A stretch of 64,000 nucleotides of DNA from the NCBI RefSeq assembly GCF_028290625.1, contig NZ_JAQGJM010000038.1, forward strand, positions 1-64,000, written 5' to 3'. Shown one piece after another: positions 26,702-34,678 of the stretch. The stretch comes from Devosia sp. Lineage in GTDB: Bacteria > Pseudomonadota > Alphaproteobacteria > Rhizobiales > Devosiaceae. How positions within the stretch are numbered: position 1 is the first letter of the stretch; every line of letters begins with the position of its first letter. Under the pieces are notes generated by a model. The model did not search any database and was not told the DNA's origin. It worked only from the letters and a program-made list of their open reading frames with translations. Made by a program: the position numbers and the translations under genes.

Positions 26702-26726
26702 GCGACGGCCTTGCTGCGGTCGTCGC
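26702..26726. repeat. Intercistronic hairpin
   Basis: GCGACGGCC and GGTCGTCGC form a near-perfect 9-bp stem with one G-T pairing, between the ABC permease and aldolase genes. Confidence 0.4.
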
Positions 26727-26733
26727 GTTTGGA

Positions 26734-27558
26734 TTACTCGCTGGTGATCACGGCGGCGTGCTTCCACGGCACGACGAACTTCTCGATCAGCTCGATGATG
26801 GCAAAGAAGATCATGCCGATGGCCGAGATCATGATGATAGCCGCGAACTGACGGGCGATGTCGAAGCTGGAGCCGGCCACTACGATGACGTAGCCCAGCC
26901 CCTTGTCGGCCCCGATGAACTCGGCCACGACCGCGCCGATGACCGACAGCACCGTCGCCAGCTTGAGGCCGGCGAACATATAGGGCAGCGCTTGCGGCAG
27001 CCGGAACTTCCAGAACGTCTGCCAGCCGCCGGCACCCATCGATTGGGCCAGATACAGCATTTCGGCGGAGCTCGACTTCAGCCCCACCACCGTATTGATG
27101 ACGATCGGGAAGAACGACAGCAGCACGACGATGACGATCTTGGGCGTCAGGCCGTAGCCGAACCAGGCCAGCAGCAAGGGGGCGATGGCCACCTTGGGAA
27201 TGGTCTGGCTGGCGACGATCAGCGGGTAGACCGAGCGTTCGGCGGCGCGCGAATAGGTCACCAGCACCGCCAGCGGCACGCCGATGAAGATGGCGCAGAT
27301 AAAGCCGATCAGCACTTCGGACAGGGTCACGCCGGCATTGATCAGCAGCCGCGGCCAGTAGTCGACGAATTCCAGGGCGATCGCCGAGGGCGACGGCAGG
27401 ATGTAGACGGGAACATTGGTGATACGGACCGCGATTTCCCAGAGCACCAGCAGGATGATGAGGGTCCAGAAGGCCGGCGATACGGAGCCGAGAAAACGCA
27501 GTGGGGAACGACGGGTCCGCGCAACGGGCGCAGCGTCGGTTATCGCAGCCATGGTCAC
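26734..27558 (-). CDS. NitT/TauT-type ABC transporter permease (SsuC/TauC-like)
   Basis: A 274-residue inner-membrane permease with about six helices. The EAA-type loop around MLYLAQSMGAGGWQTFWKFRLPQ is conserved. Its ATG overlaps the ATPase stop (ATGA), so the two are coupled; an ATG at codon 3 is also possible. The family imports nitrate, sulfonates, pyrimidines or thiamine precursors. With the NMT1-type binding protein it likely imports the island's substrate. Confidence 0.9.
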   Translation of the reverse strand: MTMAAITDAAPVARTRRSPLRFLGSVSPAFWTLIILLVLWEIAVRITNVPVYILPSPSAIALEFVDYWPRLLINAGVTLSEVLIGFICAIFIGVPLAVLVTYSRAAERSVYPLIVASQTIPKVAIAPLLLAWFGYGLTPKIVIVVLLSFFPIVINTVVGLKSSSAEMLYLAQSMGAGGWQTFWKFRLPQALPYMFAGLKLATVLSVIGAVVAEFIGADKGLGYVIVVAGSSFDIARQFAAIIMISAIGMIFFAIIELIEKFVVPWKHAAVITSE

Positions 27559-28373
27559 ACCTCTTCCCTGAAGACGCCGAGACCCATGAAGATCTCAGTC
27601 AGCTCGCGCGTGTATTTGATGAATTTGGGGTCTTCGCGCACCGCCAGCCGGCGGGGGCGTGGCAGGTCGATATCGATGATTCTCTCGATCCGGCCGGGGC
27701 GCGGCGACATCACCACCACGCGGTCGCTGAGGAACACTGCCTCGGGGATCGAGTGGGTGATGAAGAACACCGTCATGTCGTCGTCCGAGCACAGGCGCAG
27801 CAGGTCGAGCTGCAACTGGTCGCGTGTCATGGCGTCGAGCGCGCCGAACGGCTCGTCCATCAGCAGCAGGCGCGGCTTGTGCAGCAGCGCCCGGCAGATC
27901 GACACGCGCTGGCGCATGCCGCCTGACAATTCCTTGGGATAGGACCCTTCGAAATCCTCCAGCGACACCATCTTGAGCAATTGCTTGGCGCGGGCGGTCG
28001 CGGCGTCCATCGGCGACTTGCGGATTTCCGCCTGGATCAGGATGTTCTCCAGCGCATTGCGCCATTCCAGCAGCACGTCCTGCTGGAAGACGATGCCGAT
28101 ATCGGAATTGGGGCCGTTGATAATCTTATCGTCGACCTGGATCTTGCCGCGGCTCGATGGCAGCAGGCCCGACAACAGCATGAGCAGCGTGCTCTTGCCG
28201 CAGCCCGACGGTCCCAGGATCGACACGAACTCGCCGTGCTGGATCTGCAGATCGACCTCGCGCAGCGCCTGCACTTCGCCCTGGCGTCCGCGGAAGGTCT
28301 TGGAGACCTGGCTGATATTGATGTGTGGTTTGACCGCATGATCGGTCATGAGTGACGTTGCGATTTGATCCAC
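27555..28373 (-). CDS. NitT/TauT-type ABC transporter ATP-binding protein
   Basis: A 272-residue ATPase with Walker A GPSGCGKST, signature LSGGMRQR, and Walker B LLLMDEPFGALD followed by the H-loop in FITHS. The first codon at 28373 is GTG. An ATG at 28349 (MTDHAVKPHINIS) is an equally good start, and neither has a strong ribosome site. It pairs with the downstream permease and with the binding protein encoded upstream beyond the SDR gene. Confidence 0.9.
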   Translation of the reverse strand: MDQIATSLMTDHAVKPHINISQVSKTFRGRQGEVQALREVDLQIQHGEFVSILGPSGCGKSTLLMLLSGLLPSSRGKIQVDDKIINGPNSDIGIVFQQDVLLEWRNALENILIQAEIRKSPMDAATARAKQLLKMVSLEDFEGSYPKELSGGMRQRVSICRALLHKPRLLLMDEPFGALDAMTRDQLQLDLLRLCSDDDMTVFFITHSIPEAVFLSDRVVVMSPRPGRIERIIDIDLPRPRRLAVREDPKFIKYTRELTEIFMGLGVFREEV

Positions 28374-28441
28374 CTGCTGCTGCTTCGGCCTAAGCCGACC
28401 TCCCTATCGAAAACCTGCCGTCCACCTGTCCGCTCTTGCGG

Positions 28442-29230
28442 CTAGATCGAGCGGATGGCCCCTCCGTCCACACGAATGACGGAACCCGTGACGTAGCTGG
28501 CGCTGGCGCCAGCCAGAAATGTTGCGACGGCCGCGAACTCCTCGACCGTGCCGTAGCGCCCCGCCGGAATAGATGCCGCCGATGCCTGCGCAATATCGTC
28601 CTCACTGCGGCCTGCAGCGCTGGCCATGGCCGCATCCACGCTGTGCGTGCGGTCGGTGGCGATGCGTCCTGGCGCCAGGATGTTGACGGTGACGCCGTCG
28701 CTGGCCACCTCACTGGCCAGCGTCTTCATGAAGCCGACCAGCGACGCGCGCAGCGTATTGGAGATCGGCAGATGCGCGATTGGCTGCACCACCCCGCTGG
28801 ACGCGATCGTCAGGATGCGGCCCCAGCGCCGCTGCCGCATCGATGGCAGCACCGCCAGCGTCATGGCGATCAGCGGTTGAACCATGCCGTGGAACTGCTT
28901 TTCCAGCGCCGCCAGGTCCATCTCGCTTGCCCTGCCCGTCGGCGGCCCGCCGCTATTGTTCACCAGGATGTCGACCTCGCCGGCGGCAGCCCGAACCTCA
29001 TCCAGGATGCGTTGCGGCGCGGCCTTGTCCGCCAGGTCGGCCGCCACGATCACGCAGCGATCCCGATCAGCCGCCGGCAAAGCGGCCCGCGCTGCGGCCA
29101 GCGCATCGAGGGACCTCGAGGTCATGGCGACCCTGGCGCCCTCGGCCAGAAGGCTGCGGGCAATACCCAGCCCGAGGCCCCGGCTTCCGCCGAGGATCAA
29201 CGCCGTCTTTCCGTTCAGTCCGAGGTCCAT
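28442..29230 (-). CDS. Short-chain dehydrogenase/reductase-like protein, non-canonical, paralog 1
   Basis: A 262-residue Rossmann-fold SDR. The start at 29230 (MDLGLNGKTALILGGSRGLG) is chosen because it matches the paralog at 33819. The nucleotide-binding GGSRGLG and the NNSGG segment are present. The catalytic YxxxK is not: the aligned stretch reads ISNTL (residues 156-160). This fits a divergent SDR group described as lacking the catalytic tetrad. It lies between the binding-protein and ATPase genes of the importer. Confidence 0.85.
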   Translation of the reverse strand: MDLGLNGKTALILGGSRGLGLGIARSLLAEGARVAMTSRSLDALAAARAALPAADRDRCVIVAADLADKAAPQRILDEVRAAAGEVDILVNNSGGPPTGRASEMDLAALEKQFHGMVQPLIAMTLAVLPSMRQRRWGRILTIASSGVVQPIAHLPISNTLRASLVGFMKTLASEVASDGVTVNILAPGRIATDRTHSVDAAMASAAGRSEDDIAQASAASIPAGRYGTVEEFAAVATFLAGASASYVTGSVIRVDGGAIRSI

Positions 29231-29293
29231 CGCTTCACTCTGCATCGGGCGGGATTGGCGCGGCGACTTGGGTCGCCGCGCCGGTTGACTTTG

Positions 29294-30298
29294 TTACTTG
29301 GCGGCGGGCTGGTAGGCGTTGGTGTAGACCATGTCGGCGGTCACGAAACCGGTCGGGACTTCGCTGTACTTTTCGACCAAGTCGATCGACTGCTGCACAT
29401 CCTCGGGCGCGATCAGGCCGAACGCCTGGCCTTCGGTGCGCTGGGTGTGACGGTACTTTTCCATCACGTCGATCTCGCGGGCGATCGCCTCTTTGTTGGC
29501 GTCGGGCCGGTATTGCATGAAGATCTCCAGCGCCGCTTTCGGATCGGCCAGCACGTCGTCATGAGCCTTGGTCAGGGCGCGCAGATAGCCGCGGACGGCA
29601 TCTTCATGGGCCGCCAGCCAGTCCTTGCGCACGATGACGCTCGAACCCAGCACATTGATGCCATGGTCGGCAAACAGCATCGGCGGCTCGATTTCCTTGA
29701 AATCGGCGATCTGGTCACCATCGGGGTTCGCCCAGGCATTAATGAAGTCAGCATCGCCGCTCAGCAGCGCCTGCTTGTAATTGTCGGTGATGATCAGCTC
29801 GATCTTGTCCATATCGACGCCGTTCACTTCGGCGAACGCGCCGATCATGCCGTCGCTGAGATTGCCCGCCTCGGTGGCGAAGCGCTTGCCTTCCAGATCC
29901 TTGGGCGACGCGATGCCGCTGCCCTTGAGCGAGATGATCGAGGTTGGGTCTTTCTGCACCAGGCCGAACACGGCCGTGATGTTGTCGAACTTGGCTTGAG
30001 CCGACGCCTGAACGAGGGCGCCAAGGCCGGCATTACCGAGCTGGATGCTGCCATTGCCCACGGCCTGAATGGTCCCGGTCGAGCCGTCCCCATCGGCAAT
30101 CGAGACGTCGAGCCCTTCGTCCGCGAAGTAGCCTTTGCCGAGCGCCACGAAGAAAGGCGCGTCGATACCACCGGCGATAAAGGCGAGCCGGACATCGATA
30201 TGTGTCGGCGCGGCCTGCGCAAAAACCGGCAGCGTGGCAGCGCTCAGCGTGCCGACAACCGCGGCGGCGAGCAATCCGCCCTTCCAGAAATTCTTCAT
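29294..30298 (-). CDS. NMT1/THI5-type ABC substrate-binding protein
   Basis: A periplasmic binding protein of 334 residues from the ATG at 30298. That start gives a Sec signal peptide (MKNFWKGG, hydrophobic core, cleavage after VFAQA). The frame is open to 30703, but the extension runs through a control region and lacks family features. The mature part (GIDAPFFVALGKGYFADEGLDVSI) is characteristic of NMT1/SsuA/TauA binding proteins, which bind small nitrogenous or sulfonated compounds such as pyrimidines. It is the first gene of the importer-hydroxylase operon. Confidence 0.9.
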   Translation of the reverse strand: MKNFWKGGLLAAAVVGTLSAATLPVFAQAAPTHIDVRLAFIAGGIDAPFFVALGKGYFADEGLDVSIADGDGSTGTIQAVGNGSIQLGNAGLGALVQASAQAKFDNITAVFGLVQKDPTSIISLKGSGIASPKDLEGKRFATEAGNLSDGMIGAFAEVNGVDMDKIELIITDNYKQALLSGDADFINAWANPDGDQIADFKEIEPPMLFADHGINVLGSSVIVRKDWLAAHEDAVRGYLRALTKAHDDVLADPKAALEIFMQYRPDANKEAIAREIDVMEKYRHTQRTEGQAFGLIAPEDVQQSIDLVEKYSEVPTGFVTADMVYTNAYQPAAK

Positions 30299-30820
30299 TT
30301 TCAACCTACCCCTGACCACCAGTTCAGCCTGGCATTCACACGGTATGCCAACGGAATATCTGGTGTCAACCAGCCTTGAGTGCGCTTTAGGCGAATGTCT
30401 AGTTCCGCCTAATTCGCAGGCATATGGCGTGAAATCATGCATCGCGTGGTTGCACTCAATGCATACCTGCCAAACGGCTTTGCCGTCTCGCGATTTTCGA
30501 AATCGTGTAGTGGCGGGCGAATGTGGGGGTGCCGCTTTGTTAGTCAAAAACACCTGCACGCGCTCCATGCCCACGAACTCGGCGGGCCAACTCTCTGCCG
30601 CACTTGCAAATCTCAGACCAGTGTAGCGGCCCTCAGCGATGGACTGCCCTGCGCGGAAAGCGTGGCTGGCGCGGACCGCTAGCCGCCCATAGACGAAGGC
30701 CATCTTGCCACCCCAGGCAGGTGTAAGGCCTCGTCCCTTCGCTGCGCGTTATGCTCACGAGAACGGCAGCGATTGACGTTGGTATGTCATCGGTGTACCA
30801 GATGATGGAGGGAGCCATCT
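30299..30820. promoter_or_regulatory. Divergent control region of importer operon and second GntR gene
   Basis: About 520 bases without a convincing gene. It holds CGGTATGCCA at 30341-30350, TGGTGTCAACCA at 30361-30372 and CGGTGTACCA at 30791-30800, all related to the TGGT-N2-ACCA palindromes elsewhere in the island. The middle part (30420-30740) shows open frames on the minus strand but no family resemblance. Confidence 0.5.
30791..30800. promoter_or_regulatory. Predicted GntR/FCD operator
   Basis: CGGTGTACCA lies about 20 bases upstream of the second GntR start, so it could give autoregulation. The reverse complement with its flank, ATCTGGTACACC, matches the site at 20757. Confidence 0.5.
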
Positions 30821-31522
30821 ATGAGCGTTGTGGGTCAAGCCGGTGAAGCTGGCAGCGTCGATGCCAGGCTGAAAGTCGCCGAGGTCGTCAGCCTGAGCGA
30901 TTACGCCTATACCTGCATCCTCGAGCAGATATTCTCCGGTAAGATCGCTCCTGGCACCATCCTGCAGGAGCGCCGCATAGCCGAAGCCCTGTCGATTTCC
31001 CGCACCCCGGTTCGCGAAGCCCTCGGACGGCTCGAAGCCGAACTGCTGGTCACGCGCAGCCATGGCCGCGCCCCCGTGGTCAGCCATGTCGGCGTGGAAT
31101 CCTTCGTCTCCATCCTCGATATGCGCCGCATCCTCGAAGTGGAATGCGCCGGCCGGGCCACCGGGCATCTGGGCCAGAACGAGGCCGACAGGGTTGTCGC
31201 CGAGATCAACGCGCTGCTCGCCATGAGCGCGCCGACCCCGGTCCAGCATTGGGCCGTCGACGACCTCGTGCACGAGACCATCGCCGATGCCGCCGGCAAT
31301 CCGCTGGTTGCCTCGACCATCCGCGACCTGCGCCGCCGCACGCGTCTGTTCAACACCACGCGCATCCGTCAGCGCTTGACGCCGGGCGCTTCGGAGCACC
31401 TCAAGATGATCGCGGCGATCATGAGCGGCGATCCGGACCTATCGCGGGAGGTGATGGGCCGGCATCTCGACAACGTTCGCGACGCCATCATCGAATATCT
31501 CCTCGGGGCCAAACGGTCCTGA
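30821..31522 (+). CDS. GntR family regulator, FadR subfamily (FCD domain), second copy
   Basis: A 233-residue paralog of the regulator at 18661. The winged helix reads ERRIAEALSISRTPVREALGRLEAELLV, close to the other copy. The FCD domain includes VDDLVHETI and GRHLDNVRDA. The start ATG at 30821 is preceded by GATGGAGGGAG. It diverges from the importer operon. Two similar FCD regulators with similar recognition helices in one island suggest overlapping operators or a recent duplication. Confidence 0.92.
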   Translation: MSVVGQAGEAGSVDARLKVAEVVSLSDYAYTCILEQIFSGKIAPGTILQERRIAEALSISRTPVREALGRLEAELLVTRSHGRAPVVSHVGVESFVSILDMRRILEVECAGRATGHLGQNEADRVVAEINALLAMSAPTPVQHWAVDDLVHETIADAAGNPLVASTIRDLRRRTRLFNTTRIRQRLTPGASEHLKMIAAIMSGDPDLSREVMGRHLDNVRDAIIEYLLGAKRS

Positions 31523-31523
31523 C

Positions 31524-31775
31524 GTGACGAATTCGGATACGGCAACCACATCCCCGCAAAGCTCAACGGTGCCAGTCGGAGGCGATGGCGGCGCCCGAGG
31601 GTCCGCCGACGGTCGCCTTGGCCAGCCTTGGCATCGCCGTCGGCTGGCGCATGGCAAGACGAGCACGCCTCTGCTCCTTCTGCAGGTACTGGCGGCCGCG
31701 CCGCTCCTGCTTCTATTGTTCTGCGTCGTGACCATGGTCTTGCTGCCCACTCGCCAGTTGGCAGACCGAGCCTGA
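31524..31775 (+). CDS. Doubtful short membrane ORF, possible gene remnant
   Basis: An 83-codon frame starting at GTG directly after the GntR stop. The first half is low-complexity and unlike any family I know. The second half has a strongly hydrophobic stretch (LLLLQVLAAAPLLLLLF) resembling the first helix of a transporter permease. It could be a spurious frame or the remains of a transporter gene. Confidence 0.25.
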   Translation: MTNSDTATTSPQSSTVPVGGDGGARGSADGRLGQPWHRRRLAHGKTSTPLLLLQVLAAAPLLLLLFCVVTMVLLPTRQLADRA

Positions 31776-31809
31776 TGTCCAAGGCCTTCTTTTTTCGGAG
31801 TCTCTCATA

Positions 31810-32820
31810 ATGACCGTGGGTCAACGCCTCAAGCGCCTGGGTATCGACACCTACCTGCTGCTCATCCTCGCCACGGTGGCGCTGGCGGCCGTGCTGCCGG
31901 TGTCCGGGCAAGCGGCGGATGGGGTGAAGTGGTTATCGCAGATCGCCGTCGGGCTGCTATTTTTCCTCTATGGCGCGCGACTGGATACCAGTTCGGTCAT
32001 TGCCGGCCTCGTCAACTGGCGGCTGCAGCTACTGGTATTCCTCTGCACCTTCGTGGTTTTCCCGCTGATCGCCTTAGGCGAGACGGGGTTGTTTTCCTCC
32101 TGGTTCGATCCGAATCTTGTGCTGGGCCTGCTCTTTGTCGGCGTACTGCCGTCGACGGTGCAATCGTCCATTGCCTTCGTGGCGCTGGCACGTGGCAATG
32201 TCGCTGCGGCGGTCTGCGCCGCCTCGCTGTCCAACCTGATCGGCGTCGTCCTGACCCCGGTGCTCTGCGCCTTGCTGCTGCACACCAATGGCGGCGGCAT
32301 CAATGGCGGCGCTGTGATCAGCATTGCGGTGCAGATCTTGCTTCCTTTCGTGCTGGGGCAGTTGCTGCGGCCATGGATCGGCGCCTGGGTTAAAAAGCAC
32401 AGAATGGTTTCGCTGATCGTCGACCGTGGCTCGATCCTGCTGATCGTCTACTCCGCCTTCAGCTCGGGCATGATCGCCGGCATTTGGGGCCAGGTCGACA
32501 TCACTACGCTGGCACTGCTGGTGGGCTGCATCGCCGCCATGCTGGCGATGGTCATGGTCGGCTCCGTCGCGGTCGGGCGCGCCATGGGCCTGTCGAGCGC
32601 CGACCGTACGGTATTGCTCTATTGCGGTTCGACCAAGAGCCTGGCCAGCGGCGTGCCGATGGCGAGCATCCTGTTTGCCGGCCAAGCCATCAGCTTCATC
32701 ATCCTGCCGCTGATGCTGTTCCACCAGCTGCAGCTCATCGTCTGCGCTATCCTGGCGCAACGCCAGGCGGCCTTGGCCGGGGAAGCGGACCTGCTCACGG
32801 CCGCCACCGTGACGACCTGA
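31810..32820 (+). CDS. Bile acid:sodium symporter family protein (SLC10A7-like/SBF-like)
   Basis: A 336-residue integral membrane protein with about ten helices. Features typical of the SBF-like group include the N-terminal FLYGARLDTSSV and the segment VGVLPSTVQSSIAFVALARGN. The GCASTKSLASG-type motif appears as YCGSTKSLASGVPMA. Related proteins carry organic anions. It is likely co-transcribed with the second GntR gene, separated by about 290 bases. In this island it may import or export a carboxylate. The ATG at 31810 follows GGAGTCTCTCATA. Confidence 0.88.
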   Translation: MTVGQRLKRLGIDTYLLLILATVALAAVLPVSGQAADGVKWLSQIAVGLLFFLYGARLDTSSVIAGLVNWRLQLLVFLCTFVVFPLIALGETGLFSSWFDPNLVLGLLFVGVLPSTVQSSIAFVALARGNVAAAVCAASLSNLIGVVLTPVLCALLLHTNGGGINGGAVISIAVQILLPFVLGQLLRPWIGAWVKKHRMVSLIVDRGSILLIVYSAFSSGMIAGIWGQVDITTLALLVGCIAAMLAMVMVGSVAVGRAMGLSSADRTVLLYCGSTKSLASGVPMASILFAGQAISFIILPLMLFHQLQLIVCAILAQRQAALAGEADLLTAATVTT

Positions 32821-32974
32821 TGCGCGCGACGGAGCCCGCCTGCCCCATGTCTATATCTTCGGCGCCGGACATGTCGGCAAGGCGCTGGCCCGGCTCGGCT
32901 CGGCTCGGCCGGAGCTCGGCTCCGCTCGATGCATCGCGCAAAGCAAAACGATCGCGGCAGCGCGCCGTAGCTGC
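32813..32974 (+). pseudogene. xdhC fragment (molybdenum-cofactor chaperone remnant)
   Basis: Read in the frame of 32837-32890, the DNA encodes RLPHVYIFGAGHVGKALARL. This is the start of the C-terminal Rossmann domain of XdhC/CoxI proteins, which insert the sulfurated cofactor into xanthine dehydrogenase-type enzymes. Upstream the frame closes at 32810, inside the symporter gene. Downstream, resemblance stops after about 20 residues in a GGCTC-repetitive stretch. The remainder of the gene is absent, so this is a deletion remnant. Confidence 0.65.
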
Positions 32975-32977
32975 ATG

Positions 32978-33006
32978 AAAACCCAGCGGAGGAACCGCTG
33001 GGTTTT
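32978..33006. terminator. Bidirectional rho-independent terminator
   Basis: AAAACCCAGCGG and CCGCTGGGTTTT form a perfect 12-bp stem with loop AGGAA. It has A- and T-rich ends on both strands and lies between the convergent symporter/xdhC remnant and SDR genes. Confidence 0.85.
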
Positions 33007-33033
33007 AGGTTTTCGGAAACCGAGGTCTCGGCC

Positions 33034-33819
33034 TCAAATGCTCTGGATCATCCCGCCATCGACACGCAACACCGTGCCGGTGATATAGCCGGCGCGCTCG
33101 CTGGCCAGGAACGCGATGGCGTCCGCATATTCCTGCGGGTCGCCGTACCGGCCCATTGGGATCGAGCCGACGCTCTCGTTGACCACGGCGGCGACCTCGC
33201 GGCCCTCCCGCGTGGCCTTCTGCTCATCGAGGAAGGTGATACGATTGGTGGCAATACGGCCAGGGACGACGACATTGGCCGTCACCCCGTCCGGGCCCAC
33301 TTCACGCGCCAAGGTCTTGGACCAGCCGACCAGTGCCATTCGCAGCGAATTGGAAATCCCCAGATTGGGAATCGGCGCGACGACGCCCGAGGAGGTCGAG
33401 GTGATGATCCGCCCCCACTTGCGCGCCCGCATCTCCGGCAGCACCGCGTCGGTAATCGAGATGACACTCAGCACCATGGCATTGAAATGCTTGTGCCAGA
33501 GCGCCTCGCTCTGCCCCATGATTGGGGTCGGCGGTGGCCCGCCGGTGATGTTGACCAGAATGTCGACCGGACCGAAAGCGCGGTTCACTCCCTCGATATG
33601 ACCGCCAATGGCCCCCAGATCGCCCAGGTCCCACTCCAGCGCCGTCGCCTTGCCGCCGCTCCCGCCAATCGCCGACACGGTGCTTTGTGCGGCCTCCAGA
33701 TTGATATCCGCTACGACGACGTTGGCGCCTTCTGCCGCCAGCGTCCGGGCGATCGCTCCTCCGAGCCCTCCACCGGCGCCCAGCACCAATGCCGTCTTTT
33801 GCTGCAGTCCGAGATCCAT
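33034..33819 (-). CDS. Short-chain dehydrogenase/reductase-like protein, non-canonical, paralog 2
   Basis: A 261-residue SDR-fold protein. The ATG at 33819 has GGGGAGCGAG upstream and begins MDLGLQQKTALVLGAGGGLG, parallel to the paralog at 29230. The frame is open to 34017 but the extension covers the operator region. The cofactor loop GAGGGLG is present. The catalytic YxxxK position reads ISNSL, so the canonical Tyr and Lys are missing, as in the paralog. It stands alone, with its own palindromic site upstream. Confidence 0.86.
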   Translation of the reverse strand: MDLGLQQKTALVLGAGGGLGGAIARTLAAEGANVVVADINLEAAQSTVSAIGGSGGKATALEWDLGDLGAIGGHIEGVNRAFGPVDILVNITGGPPPTPIMGQSEALWHKHFNAMVLSVISITDAVLPEMRARKWGRIITSTSSGVVAPIPNLGISNSLRMALVGWSKTLAREVGPDGVTANVVVPGRIATNRITFLDEQKATREGREVAAVVNESVGSIPMGRYGDPQEYADAIAFLASERAGYITGTVLRVDGGMIQSI

Positions 33820-33853
33820 CTCGCTCCCCTTGTATTGCCGCCCAATTTCATTT

Positions 33854-33873
33854 GCATACCATTGGTCGACCAA
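33854..33873. promoter_or_regulatory. Predicted operator cluster upstream of second SDR gene
   Basis: GCATACCA (33854-33861) abuts TTGGTCGACCAA (33862-33873), a perfect 12-bp palindrome of the TGGT-N2-ACCA type. They lie 35-55 bases before the SDR start. Confidence 0.55.
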
Positions 33874-34001
33874 ATGCCGCAAGCCATCACAAAGCCTCGT
33901 GGTGCTGAGAACCAAGTCGCACTGACTGCGGTCACCCGCGCAGTGACTATTGTCATCACGGGTCCTTTGATGTCCTTTGACGGTGTTCAGAGGGTCCGAG
34001 A

Positions 34002-34127
34002 ATGAGTTCACTGCCAACGGTTCAGGTCATTTGCCACAAGGCGCCCGGCACCAAGTACAAGGGGCTCGACGACGTGGACCCGAAAGCCTTCATTTTCGAC
34101 TCTCGCGCGTGGAATTCCTGCGGGTGA
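34002..34127 (+). CDS. Candidate small ORF (41 residues), unknown
   Basis: ATG at 34002, with GAGGG about 12 bases upstream, opens a 41-residue frame beginning MSSLPTVQVICHKAPG and ending FIFDSRAWNSCG. The codon choice is GC3-rich, like real genes here. I do not recognise it; it may be a short protein or the end of a lost gene. Confidence 0.3.
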   Translation: MSSLPTVQVICHKAPGTKYKGLDDVDPKAFIFDSRAWNSCG

Positions 34128-34224
34128 ACTTCCCGGCTTGAGCGCCGGATGAGTGAGCATCCTCCCCGAATCCAAACGCCGCTGCGGTAAAGCCAACCGA
34201 CCCCGCCCTATCCTGGAGACTAGC

Positions 34225-34530
34225 GTGAAGTTCATCCTCACCACCGCCGCCTTGCTGCTATTGACGCCAACGTCCGCTTTTGCGGCGCTTTCGGGCTTTT
34301 ATGACAGCGCCGAACAAATAAGCACGATCTTCGGCAGCACCGAGGTTGCCGATGCCTTGCGGCAAGCGCCAATCGGGCAAATCAGCAATACCGGTACCAG
34401 AGCCGATGGCGCCAACGAGTGGACGATCCGAACGCAGGAATGCGACCTGGTGGTTTACCTCGTTCCTAAGCCACCTGCGGGGCCTGGCATGACCACCTAT
34501 AGCCTCGATTTGCCAAATACCTGCGAGTAG
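34225..34530 (+). CDS. Small exported protein of unknown function
   Basis: 101 residues from the GTG at 34225, preceded by TGGAGAC. This start gives a signal peptide (MKFILTTAALLLLTPTSAFA, cleaved near AFA). The mature protein of about 80 residues has two cysteines (ECDLVVYL and the terminal NTCE) that could form a disulfide in the periplasm. The upstream ATG at 34153 would mask the signal peptide. No family is recognised. Confidence 0.6.
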   Translation: MKFILTTAALLLLTPTSAFAALSGFYDSAEQISTIFGSTEVADALRQAPIGQISNTGTRADGANEWTIRTQECDLVVYLVPKPPAGPGMTTYSLDLPNTCE

Positions 34531-34678
34531 CGCATCGGCCCTCGCGGGCCCGACGCCTCCTGGAACCTCTCCTTCACCAAATGCGTTGCGTTCGGCTTTA
34601 CGATGCCATCAGATCGCCTTGTATCAACAATAGTCTGGTGACCTCCCTAGGCCGAGTATGGGGTTGAAGGAGACGACG

